A stretch of DNA of 64,000 bases from Termitomyces sp. T153 (taxonomy: Eukaryota; Basidiomycota; Agaricomycetes; Agaricales; Lyophyllaceae): the NCBI GenBank assembly GCA_018296165.2, contig JACKQL020000008.1, forward strand, positions 186,001 to 250,000, written 5' to 3'. Shown piece after piece: positions 24,074 to 34,154 of the stretch. Each line of letters opens with the position of its first letter. Position 1 is the stretch's first letter. Under the pieces are notes generated by a model. That model did no database searches, was not told the origin of the DNA, and saw only the letters and a list, made by a program, of their open reading frames with translations. The translations under genes and the position numbers were made by a program.

Positions 24074-24403
24074 AATTTCCACTGTTACTTGTCAATTGTG
24101 TATTGTAAGCTCCGTAAGATAGACCCTTGATTTCATATCGTCGAATAGTCTGATTGAGAGTAAGTAATGAGCCTCTTTGAGTCCACCACACCGAGAAGCT
24201 TTTTACCGCTGATTCATGTAGATAATTGCAAGTTCCTGACTACATCGGTATTCAAATCGATGATCAATTAGCAAACCATGATTGAAGACCATAGATCTTG
24301 TAACCGCAAGCATATGTATATATGCTTTTCTGCTCAGGTGTGAAAATCTTTCTCTTCTACTACAAAAAATGTGCAGGGGATTGTATAAAAGATTTCAAAA
24401 GGT

Positions 24404-24486
24404 TGAACCCTACCTGGATTGAACAGATGACTTTGTGGAGTTTCCAAGATCTGGAATCACACACTCTACCGCTGAGCTAAGGGTTC
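24404..24486 (-). tRNA. tRNA-Trp (CCA) with 11-nt intron
   Basis: The acceptor GAACCCT pairs fully with AGGGTTC. The D arm is GCTCAGCGGTAGAGT and the T arm is ATCTGTTCAATCCAGGT. The anticodon loop TTCCAG is interrupted after position 37 by ATCTTGGAAAC, whose TGGAA pairs with TTCCA as in pre-tRNA-Trp. The bottom anticodon-stem pair is an A-C mismatch. Confidence 0.85.
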
Positions 24487-24658
24487 ATGTCTTCACTATT
24501 ATGTCTTAGTTTGACTGTGAGTTTACGTTCAGAGGGAAACAGAGAAGGTTGGTCCACAACATAGAAAGTCATCAAAGAGAATAAGAGACTTCTAGTGGAT
24601 CCCGTAAAAAGAGGTTCTACTTGAAAACGAAAGAAAAAAAACTGAAAACAAAAAACTT

Positions 24659-24741
24659 TGAACCCTACCTGGATTGAACAGATGACTTTGTGGAATTTCC
24701 GAGAACTGGAATCACACACTCTACCGCTGAGCTAAGGGTTC
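24659..24741 (-). tRNA. tRNA-Trp (CCA), second copy
   Basis: The mature sequence is the same as in the copy at 24404-24486, 255 bp away. The intron differs (TTCTCGGAAAT) and the TTCC/GGAA pairing is kept. The 3' flank GTTGAACCC/TTTGAACCC is similar, so the pair looks like a local duplication. Confidence 0.85.
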
Positions 24742-25081
24742 ATATAAATTATAAGCAAAGGTACTATATACTGATTGAAGCGGAAGGGAAAATGGAAAGT
24801 CAGGTTATGTGTGGTAGGACTCGCCACATTTCCAAGCGTGCATCAAGGTAACATCATACAATGCAGATATAATTTTTTTACAATACACTCCAGACCGCAT
24901 GGTCTACTATCTTGATACGAAATGAAGATCTAACTACCGGATGAACAAATTATGCAGGTCCGCCTAGTTATCCCAAGTATATTATGTACACGAATGATCA
25001 TGGAGTCTTGTGAATGCGATAGCAGATAAGTATGGTTGAGAAAAAAGGACTTGCCTTGACCATTAGAAGTACCAACGATAT
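24742..25081. other. intergenic, no gene seen
   Basis: This is the AT-rich 3' flank of the BUR1 gene. Nothing else recognisable. Confidence 0.5.
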
Positions 25082-28000
25082 CTAACCGTAGTTGAGTCTG
25101 TCTTCACCCCCACCAGGGGGAGGATGAGATGTATCGCCGTGCCTGCCTGGATCACCTGGGTGTGAGCCAATACCCATAGGTGCCAAAGGCCGGGCTGGGA
25201 GGTGAGGCGGGTGAGAAGAGGAATGACGCGGAATCCAACGATCGCCCGAGGAAGCACGTTGGTTGTCGTAATGTGGAGGCCCTCGCCAAGTTCCTCCGCC
25301 TCCAACAGTGCATCTGGATTGATCTGATGGTTGATTGGGGTGGGCACGGTTGTCGGAAGAACCATATACATGATAATTATGTGGATGGCTGGGTTGGGGT
25401 GGGCCACGCGGAGGTCCATGTGAAGGATATGGCACGGGTCGGTTGTGGTTGTGCGGATTGTGGTTGTGCGGGTTACGATTGAGAACGAAATCGTGAGGAG
25501 GGACTGACAATGGAAAGCCAGTACGGCCGCGAGAGACAGTTTGAATATTATAGGGAGGGTAGTTGGCTGGGTGGTGCATGGGTGGTGGTTGCTGGCGCTG
25601 CCCACGTCTATCAAATTCGTGCGAGGCTTCGTACGTAGGCAACCTGTGAAAAATTGACTCATCAGATATCAGAAGGACAGTGAAATGACCGCGCACGTCT
25701 TGGGATCAGCGGGTAGAGGGTCGGTCCAGAAGTACTCATGATCAAGGGCTTCAGCAGCAGTAATGCGTTCTCTTGGGTTACACGTCAATAACCGGTCCAG
25801 GAGATCACAGGTGTCAGGTCCAACACTGATGCGACACGGCCGCCGAACTAGTCAGCTCACACATGCGATTAGAGGTACAGTTCCACATACCTATCCCAAG
25901 TTTGTTTTACCCTTCTCGAGTGTGTTTGGAAACGCTTGACGCCATCGCAACCGGGAAGCGCATCAAAATTGGGCCAAGTGTGCTGATTCGGCGTCCCGCA
26001 GAGCTGCCAAATCTTTTCTAATTGGTCAAGGTCCGAGTTACCAGGAAGTATTGGCCGTCTATTGAACATTTCGCCCAAAACACAGCTAAAAAGTATTGAG
26101 AATTACCAAGCGAATAGAAAGGTGTGCTTTACCCGATGCCCCAAATGTCTACTTCTCCACCGTATTGGCGCGCGCCCAAAAGCAACTCAGGTGGACGATA
26201 CCATCGTGTAACAACACAGTTCGTATATTTGCGTTCTTTTATTCGCCCATCGCTTCCGACACGTGTGACATTACTATCATAGGCACGAGCGAGGCCGAAA
26301 TCAGCTATCCGAAGCGAGCCAGTATTGGAGATGAGGAGGTTGGCAGCCTTCATATCACGATGAAGAATGTTGTTCTGCAGAAATGACCGGTGAGACAAAC
26401 ATATCATACAAAGGATATTCACATACGCGATGCATGTATTCCGTTCCCTCAAGGAGCTGCTTCATATACAACTTGATCTGGCTAGGTTGTAGCTTGACCC
26501 TGTCGTTCTCTAAAAGACCTGCGAGATCGTGATCCATGTACGGGAACACCATATAAACGGATAGAGGATCCTTCTCAGTGCCTTAAATTCCAGTTTAATC
26601 AAATCTGAACGGTTTGCAAGGTAGGTACGCACCTCGTACCACAAACATGTCCAAAATCTCAATGATAGATGGATGTTTGAGAGCCTTGAGGATCTTGATC
26701 TCCCGGAGTGCGGTCACTGGCATGCCTTCCTTCTCATTGTGCATCAAGATGCGCTTCAATGCAACATGTCTTCCAGTCTCCTTATGAATGGCTTTATGAA
26801 CCTCACTGCAAAAGATGAGGCTGGCAAACACAGGTACATAACATTCACTTACCCGAACGTTCCCTCTCCAAGCTTGGTCGTCACGTCATAGTCAGATTGC
26901 AGACCACACCCTTCGAACTTCCGACCATAAGCCTTCATCTCTTCATCTGGCGACCTCCGCACAATGTTACGTCGGCGATAATACTTCGCTTTCAATGATT
27001 CCTGTTCTTGCTTATCTTCCCTCTTCCAGTTATCCCCTCTTTTCTCATCCTCCTTCCTTCCTCCCTGTTTCCTCCCTTCCTCCTTCGCCTCTTTCTCCTT
27101 CTCCCTCCTTCTCCCCTCCTTCTCCCTCATCTCGTCCTCCCTCGTCCTCTCATCCTTCCGTTTATCTTCCTCTTTTCTCCGATCATCCTCCTTCTTTCTT
27201 TCCATTAGATCATTCAGGGACGGAGGAGGGGCTGAATGATATGGCGAAGAAGGTCCTTCGTGTAACGGTGGTGGACGCTTCAGTGCAATGCTGACCGTCT
27301 GATGCTCCTGAGGTAGCGTGGTATCTTTTATCAGCCGAGGGTCAGGTGGTGGCTCAGGCGGCGGGGATGACTTGGGTTGAGGCGGCAGGCTGTTTGGTTT
27401 GGGTTCAGGAGGTGGCAGCATAGAATAAGGAGCGGGTGGGTGCGGATGCCTCGAGTAGTTGTCTACACGCCGATGACTGTAGTCTTTGTCCCAGAGATCG
27501 TTCCTGTCTCGAAAACTCCGGTCCTTGTACCCTCGATGGTAGTCCTCTGGACGCGGCGGACCATAATGGTCGTTCTCATACGTAGGTCGGTAAAAGCGGT
27601 TCTCATTGCGTGAGAAATGGTTATGATTTCGATTTAAGTCAGAGCCCCGTCTGCAGTCTAGCTCGTGTGCATCGTTCCTGTCATATGTTGCTCGAACCCT
27701 GCCGCCGTCGTGGTTATAGTTCCCTTTCGATAATGGACTAAAACTGCCGTAGTTGGCTGGGGATCTGCGTGGAGGCAACCGGTGTTTTCCTTCATGTGGC
27801 GGAGAGCTCGGAGAGCGAGAGCGGTGAGAACGCGGTGACCTTGACCTTGAGCTTCGGTAAGAATTTTGTCGTGGCGCAGGAGGCCTGCGCCGGCGGTCAG
27901 AAGGGCTACCATTGTAAGATACCCATGTGTCCCGATTGTGAGACTCCCGCCCATTGTTACGTTGTCTCGAGGCAAACTTCTCCTCGTCTTCCGCAGACCT

Positions 28001-28468
28001 ATCGTACACTCCTGGACCATCTTTCGGGTCGAAAAACGGTAATGGCACGCGAGTAATGGTATGGTTACCCTTTCTTTTAAAAGGAAAGGCTACTTTTGGC
28101 TTTGGAGGAGCAGTAGCAGGTTTTGGCAACAAGTATGGCACTGGTGAAGGAGCGAGAGATGCCCCAGGCGAACTATCGTCGACCTCACCCTCCTCTGGCG
28201 AAGACCCGGCATGTCTCTTGGGCGACCGTGAGCTGGGAGACCTCGAGGCACGTCTCTTGGTCATCGTGGCCATCGTAGGCCCCATGAACGATGAAGAGAA
28301 AAAGAATTGTGCTCGCCGTCGGTGTCGGTGCTGCCAGTTGTCTGAAGAATATGAGCTTATGTAAGGAAAAGTTCGGCATGGCGGCCACGACTCCGAAAGC
28401 TGTTCTGACTCTGGAAAGTCTTCTGAACGTGTGAATGACCTATCGTAAATCCAAGGTAGGCGGCTCAT
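25082..28468 (-). CDS. BUR1: CDK9/BUR1-type cyclin-dependent kinase
   Basis: Nuclear Ser/Thr kinase that, with a Bur2/cyclin-T partner, phosphorylates RNA polymerase II CTD and elongation factors. A long Arg/Ser- and Pro-rich N-terminus (about 500 residues, with an acidic/basic Glu-Lys-Arg stretch) precedes the kinase domain. Visible motifs: [10 protein letters not shown] (P-loop, split by an intron), VALKRI (Lys), VTALRE (the PITALRE helix of CDK9), [10 protein letters not shown] (catalytic loop), DFGLARAYD and [16 protein letters not shown] with the activating Thr. The C-terminal tail is rich in Pro, His, Asn and Gly. In-frame ATGs occur at 28468 and 28285; the latter ([14 protein letters not shown]) fits better because the upstream part looks like leader sequence. 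The long N-terminus exceeds that of yeast Bur1, a kinase whose extension is usually C-terminal. Confidence 0.9.
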
Positions 28469-29179
28469 AGCAGTGCTCTGTCCTGCCCCCGTTGCTCCAC
28501 TGGCTATTTGAGGGCGATCTCTTGTTGGTATGTATAATAATACGCAGATTTGCCGTTATATATCAGGGATGATCCTCAGAAGCGTTTCAAACAAGAAGCA
28601 CCCTTCAACTAGTAGAATCAGTGAGCCATCCCTGCGCGACAAAACCCTCCCACAATAGTTACAGGCTCTCAGGCCCGAGTCTCGTTGCTCGCTCTACTGA
28701 ATTGTTTTTGCCTCGATAAAACAACTCTAAGCGAGGACAAACTCCCCTGGACTATTGCATGGGCGGATGGGCGCTTATTTTACGTCTTCAAGTAACGTAT
28801 CCTACTTAAACCTCGTGGCAAGATTGCGATCTCTCAATATATCAGACTCCGAAATCTTTTTGTGTTCAGAATTAACCTGCGATCTGGTCTAATCTAATCC
28901 AGGTCGCACCGAGGACCACATAACACTAGCTACATATATATAACTAAGTAGCAATATGCTACATGCAGGTAAAGTACGCAACCCCAGCTCGCTGGGATTC
29001 CTATAAAGCACAACAGTCATTTAGAATTAGACGGCCGGTGCTCTACACGAGAAGCTGTGGCTTCTCTTCTATTACGAGAAGGTAGTAGCCCGCCTTGTCA
29101 TTGACGGCGTTCAAAGATCGGCGTTCGAGCGACAGTATATCTAGGTATCTTCAATGATTCTTCTCATTCTTGCCTCGCA
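28469..29179. other. intergenic region between BUR1 and a BTB gene
   Basis: Divergent promoter space. A small hairpin (GAGAAGCTGTGGCTTCTC near 29050) is the only structure noted. No gene found. Confidence 0.5.
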
Positions 29180-30567
29180 ATGGAACAGATCAATGTCGAC
29201 CTTTGGCAACCGACAATAACCTCTGCGGGCAATCCAAGTAAAGGATTCGAGCAAAAGTTACATCATGCCCTTGCCAAGTCACTACTAGGGGAAGAAATTC
29301 GGGACGTCAGATTTGCCCTCTTCAATCGGCGTGGGGATAACGATGTCACGGACCCTCGAATAATTTTTGCTAATAGTTCTCTACTTCGAGGCCACACTAG
29401 AGTCCTTGATGATCGTCAGTACTATTATGATTTCGAGTTTTGTTCCATCTGATACCCTTGTTTCGTTCAACTTCAGTGCTCAAAGACTCAACCGCATGGG
29501 TGACTGGGATTGAGCTGGCGGGGCTAGCCTACAATGCATACGACTATGAATTAGACAGTGATTTGGAGTCCACGTCGAGCACGGGAGGGGAGGCTCATAC
29601 ATATCAAAAGAAATTCAAACCCCAAACTCGACAGCTGGGTGATGACGAGCAGGCCATTCTCGTACCCGACACCGCCTTCTCAACGTTCGTTTGTCTTTTT
29701 CTTTTCCAGCATCATGCTGAATATAGCATATGTAGATGGAAGGCGCTCATACTCTACCTGTATTTTGGAAAATTACATTTCAAACCTTTAACGCGGACTG
29801 CTTCTTGTAGAGTTGAGACGAATGATTGTGATGTCGCTTGTTCGCCAAAATCGATGTATCGCCTCGCTCTCAAGGTACTATTCTCGTCCTTCGAACTCGG
29901 TTTCAATTGATATTTATGGGGCATCACAGATTGGGCATGAAGAACTTCAAAAATTATCACTCGAAGCAATCATTGGCGATTTAACAGAAGATAACATTGT
30001 CGAAGAACTGTTTTCTCATTTCACGTCGATGTTCGTCTGGTCCTTCTACTTCTGTGATGGTATTCAGATATCTGTGATAGGTACCCTGAGGTACAAAAGG
30101 CCGAACTCGGAGTACTAATTCTTCTCCTTAAAGAACCCAACGTCACCCAGATGCTAACCGACAAGATCAAGAATGTAACCATGCAGGCCCTACCACACTG
30201 TGGCGCTATCGTTGCGGCAATCGTAGATCAATTATGCGAGCTCGCAATCAGTAAACTCCAGCCATTAGACAGTGGGAGTGACTCAAACAAACTACTTGGC
30301 AATGGAAATGATGATGACGACAATGACGACAACGACAGTGACAACGATAACGACGATGATATTGGCGGCTCTGTGGACAAGAAGAGGAGGTGCATTGGTC
30401 TAAACACTGACAAGATCAACAAGGGTAAAGATGACGGTAAGGACGAGAAGTCCAGTAGTTGCGACCTGGACAAGCCTAAGCCCGGCGAAATCAAGCCTCA
30501 GACTGGCAAAGGTGACGAGAATGAGAGCTTTCAAGTTAACCCTTCCGGTAAGAAATACTACAATTGA
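29180..30567 (+). CDS. BTB/POZ-domain protein, copy 1
   Basis: The start MEQINVDLW leads to the BTB core (DVRFALFNRRGDNDV, ..., IIFANSSLLRGHT). After introns come ILVPDTAFSTF, WKALILYLYFGKLHF and the segment SPKSMYRLALK. This is followed by ELQKLSLEAIIGDLTEDNIVEELFSHFTS and a C-terminal LPHCGAIVAAI. That order matches the large family of Agaricomycete BTB proteins, mostly uncharacterised and possibly Cullin-3 adaptors. Unusually, it continues past the normal end (compare copy 2 at 40147-41728) into an acidic Asp/Asn run and a Lys-rich tail. It lacks the long N-terminal MATH-like part of copy 2. The Ty3 element begins 45 bp past the stop codon. Confidence 0.75.
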
Positions 30568-30612
30568 ACAATCCATTTACTGATTTCTGAGAGAAAGCCT
30601 ACCACTAGACGT

Positions 30613-31506
30613 TGATACGCCTGTCTCGAGTACGAGACAGGTTGAATATACTTAAAAAGAGAGATAAGGGAAATACCAATCAAAACAAGCTGAAAACTGT
30701 AAGCTTGGGTAAATGTCGAAAACTGTAGACATAAAAACCTTACCTAGTATAAAACGAATATCACCAAAGAACCCAAGAAAGCACGCATTGAATGACGCCA
30801 GCAGGACCTATGATGTCGAGAACAGCTGGTCATGCATTTGATCAACGATCAATGGCTGTGCTCGGCAAAAACCGGCTAGAACAGCTAACCGATGCCAAGG
30901 ACAGCCATAGACGTCTGAATGCATAGCAAAAACCCTGCCTCCCCTCGACACCGCATGCCAGACCATCCAGAGACCAGACCTAGCCACCATATGAACTACG
31001 CGGAGCCTGCTAAGAGAGGAGTGGAAAAAGAAAAGAATGAGAAAAAGAGGTCGGACAAACGGATAACCGAATAACGCCGACCCAGCACATCATCGCAAAC
31101 GGCCAACCAATAACGGAGGAAGGCCAAGGAAAACCACGCGGTACACCCATGGGAGCGCACGGAAAACAGCCTGGTCCGTGCGCGTACGACGAGCTATAAA
31201 GAGGAGAGCAGGATCGGAGGAAAAGGGCAAGCAACGACGTACCACGGCTCGGCTAGCCCCAGGGAGCGGCTAACTTAGGCCTACGAGTATTTAGTTGTTT
31301 CGGGTTTTAATTATATATATTTGTTTGGGACCCATTCAATAGTTTGAGGCCGTCTCAGCTAACAAATAAATCAATTTAAAATCTATACCTACGACTGTAA
31401 CGTCTAAGTGAGCTTTCGTGTAACTGAAGCCTCCAAAACTCTGTGAAAACAAAGTTTGATCCATTGATCCAATCAATTGACGGCATCAAGCTTACATTTC
31501 GCATCA
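30613..31506 (+). repeat. 5' LTR of the young Ty3 element
   Basis: It begins TGATACGCCTGTCTCGAG and ends CATTTCGCATCA. It differs from the 3' LTR at 30956, 31001, 31061, 31089 and 31463 only. It is CpG-rich, unlike the interior. A TATAAA at about 31195-31200 could be the promoter. Confidence 0.97.
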
Positions 31507-31508
31507 TC

Positions 31509-31526
31509 TGGAGCCCACCGCGAGGG
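31509..31526 (+). promoter_or_regulatory. candidate primer-binding site
   Basis: TGGAGCCCACCGCGAGGG begins two bases after the LTR with the TGG expected to pair with a tRNA 3' CCA end. The matching tRNA is not identified here. Confidence 0.45.
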
Positions 31527-31824
31527 GCTTTTGTTGCACAAAAACTTACTTTTGGATTTCCTTGAGGAAGTCCAACCCTTGTGAAACATTAGTTTTGCAC
31601 CACCTGGGTCTTGGCCCAAAACACCTGAAGTTATTGCAACCAAGGTGAAAAACTCTGTTACATTAAGGAAAAGAGAAACTAGGACCAATAGCAGTGGTTC
31701 AAAGTCCTTTTTGCCTGACCCTGAAACCTTACTCAGAAAGAGAAAGCTTCGGACTGAGAGAGTAATTTCAAGCTCACCAAAAGAACTGTACCCTACTACT
31801 CAACCAGTTTCTACTGCCTCAATA

Positions 31825-33117
31825 ATGGAGCAAAATATCAGATACAAACTGCCACTGCCTGACAGCAGGAATGCACCTAAGTTTAAGCATACTGAGCCCT
31901 CTGAGGTTTGTCACTTTTTGCAAAGGATGATCTCTCTGTTTGAGCATGCTGGGATCCATGGAGATAAAGAAAGGAAAAAGAGAATCTTGGAGTATGTGGA
32001 TGCTCAGACTGAACAGGAATGGCTGGGCTTTGATTCCTTTGGAGATGACTATACTTGGTCTGCTTTTGAGAAAGAGATCAAGGAGTCTTATCCAGAAGCA
32101 GTGGATGACACAGGTAGTGTTGCAAACCTGGACAGAATCTGCAGAGAACATGCCAGACTTAGTAGGAATGACACTACAGAAATCCATTCTCTCATAAGAA
32201 AATTTAGAGCTGAGGCTAAGAAGTTGGCTAATGTCACTGGGAATGGGTCTCTGGTAGACAAATTCCTGGGGTGCTTTACACCAGCTTTTGGAGATGTGAT
32301 TGAGGAGAGGTTGATCAGTAGATATGGCCACTACAAAGACCCTGCTAGGAATAGGCACAAGGACAACAAATATGACCTATCAGAAGTGCTGACAGTAGTG
32401 GGGACCTTGATAGATGGTGCTACTGTAAGGAGCCCTAGAGAGGAAAGAGTAGAGAAAATGGAAACTAGTAGGGGAAACATTAAGGAGGAGGAAGTGGAGG
32501 AGAAAATGGCTCATCTCCAAGATACTGTGGTTACCATTGGGAAACAAATAGGGAGCATCCAGAGTACCATGCAAGCTTTGCAAGCTGGTCAGTTGGACAT
32601 GCGCAATACCTTCTTAAATACCAAAGGGAACCAAGGCATAAGGACAGAAGGGCCTCCTACATTTCCAACTTCTGGAAGAAGTGGTGTTACTTGCTTCTAT
32701 TGTTGGCAAACTGGGCATAGAATCTCAGAGTGTGAAGTCATCAAGGGAGATGTACAAAAAGGATGGATCATCCTACTGGAAGGGAGAGCCAGGCTACCTA
32801 ATGGTGCTCCTTTACCTAGGGATCCTGCTGGTATATCTCCTCATGCTAGATTAGCACAAGTACATGATAAGCAGGTGAACATGTACTTTGGATGGCCAGA
32901 AGATGACCCTCCAGAGACAGTCACTTACTCTACCTATGTGAACTCTGCTAGAGATACAAGGGATGACATGCTAGAGCGCCTTCAATATAAGGAGTCAGAT
33001 CGCTTGGGAGACTTGGAGAAAGGTTTCAATAAAATGGCTGAGATGCTCAGTGTGTTGATCAACACCAGAAACACAGCCAGTCCTGAGGGACAGAAATCTG
33101 CCTCTAAGGATTTTTAA
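31825..33117 (+). CDS. gag: Gag of the young Ty3 element
   Basis: Capsid and nucleic-acid-binding protein of the virus-like particle. The first ATG of the open frame is at 31825 (MEQNIRYKLPLPD), giving 430 residues. The frame is open further upstream, but without an ATG. The core (PSEVCHFLQRMISLFEHAG, ..., EWLGFDSF, ...) resembles fungal Ty3 Gag. A CCHC zinc knuckle CFYCWQTGHRISEC lies about two-thirds of the way along (near 32695). It ends at TAA 33115-33117, nine bases before the ATG of the next open frame. Arg codons are nearly all AGA/AGG, matching the CpG-poor composition. Confidence 0.85.
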   Translation: MEQNIRYKLPLPDSRNAPKFKHTEPSEVCHFLQRMISLFEHAGIHGDKERKKRILEYVDAQTEQEWLGFDSFGDDYTWSAFEKEIKESYPEAVDDTGSVANLDRICREHARLSRNDTTEIHSLIRKFRAEAKKLANVTGNGSLVDKFLGCFTPAFGDVIEERLISRYGHYKDPARNRHKDNKYDLSEVLTVVGTLIDGATVRSPREERVEKMETSRGNIKEEEVEEKMAHLQDTVVTIGKQIGSIQSTMQALQAGQLDMRNTFLNTKGNQGIRTEGPPTFPTSGRSGVTCFYCWQTGHRISECEVIKGDVQKGWIILLEGRARLPNGAPLPRDPAGISPHARLAQVHDKQVNMYFGWPEDDPPETVTYSTYVNSARDTRDDMLERLQYKESDRLGDLEKGFNKMAEMLSVLINTRNTASPEGQKSASKDF

Positions 33118-33125
33118 ATGACTCA

Positions 33126-34154
33126 ATGAAGGCAATCAGGAAAGAGGCATCTCAACCAGGAGTATCCTCATTGCCAGAGAGAACCCCTGAAAAACCCTGG
33201 AAAGAAAAGCTAACTCTGGTGATTCCACCTAGAGTTGCACCAAAACTGGACCTACCTTTTGAGAAGGTTCCAGCCCTCAATGAGGGACCAGACTTGCCAG
33301 TGCAGGACACTGTTAAAAGTTCCTTAACAGGAACAAAGAGGAAGGAGTGGGATAGGACCATTGATAAACTCTGGGAGGCTACTGTACCTTTCAGTACTGG
33401 AGAACTGTTAGATGTGGCTCCTGGATTAAGAGAGGCAATGATACAAAAATTGACTCTCAAATCAGGGACTCAGTCTAGGGATCCTAATATCCCAAGAGTA
33501 GCAGTTCAACAGCAGACTGTAAGGGAGAAGAAACCACCTGACAAAGTAGATGTCAATGACCTACCAATGGCAACCTATTTCATTGCAGATGGAACACAGG
33601 ATGATTTGCCTACTGGTGCAGTAGTGCATCAGGATTGTGTAGCCACTTACTTGGAAAATATCCCTCCAGGAGAAAAGCCAGTAGTGGTATATGTGGCAAG
33701 AGATTTGCAAGTGTTGAGATCCTTGAACCCCATTGTCAATCAGAGGGGACAAGTAGAGACAATTCTAGATAGTGGTTCTCAGATAGTCTGTATGGCACTA
33801 GATGAGGCACTTCGTTTAGGATTGACTTGGGATCCAGACATATGCTTAAGGATGGAGAGTGCCAACAGTCAAGTGAATACATCAGTTGGTTTAGCCAAAA
33901 ATGTGCCATTTACTTTTGCTGAAGGCTTCACCATTTATCTACAAGTGCATATCTTTGTCAAGCCAGCTTATACTGTCTTGTTGGGTCGTCCATTTGACAC
34001 ACTGACAGAGAGCAACATACAAAACCTTCAAGATGGCAGTGCCATCATAACTATCAGAGATCCTAATACTGGTCGCCGGACAGCCCTGCCCACTCTTCAA
34101 AGAGGGAAGGTGCCAAAGGCAGGTGTTGGAGGAGATAGTGATCCAAAATTTTAA
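33126..34154 (+). CDS. protease-region ORF of the young Ty3 element
   Basis: 342 codons. The first two-thirds is a poorly conserved linker. The aspartic protease active site ILDSGSQIV is near residue 215, followed by a flap-like stretch and the end motif VLLGRPF. It would release the mature Pol proteins. It sits in a different frame from both gag (upstream) and the reverse transcriptase (downstream). It ends at CCA AAA TTT TAA, and the next frame (-1) opens at 34142. Either reinitiation and frameshifting are used, or a small indel has broken one long pol frame. Confidence 0.8.
   Translation: MKAIRKEASQPGVSSLPERTPEKPWKEKLTLVIPPRVAPKLDLPFEKVPALNEGPDLPVQDTVKSSLTGTKRKEWDRTIDKLWEATVPFSTGELLDVAPGLREAMIQKLTLKSGTQSRDPNIPRVAVQQQTVREKKPPDKVDVNDLPMATYFIADGTQDDLPTGAVVHQDCVATYLENIPPGEKPVVVYVARDLQVLRSLNPIVNQRGQVETILDSGSQIVCMALDEALRLGLTWDPDICLRMESANSQVNTSVGLAKNVPFTFAEGFTIYLQVHIFVKPAYTVLLGRPFDTLTESNIQNLQDGSAIITIRDPNTGRRTALPTLQRGKVPKAGVGGDSDPKF

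Noticed and set aside
26849..28364. Plus-strand frames opposite BUR1
   Set aside because: Complement of an Arg/Ser/Pro-rich coding region; the kinase is clearly on the minus strand.
30808..31234. Open frames inside the LTRs
   Set aside because: They occur identically in both LTRs, are short and have no domain. They are non-coding LTR sequence.
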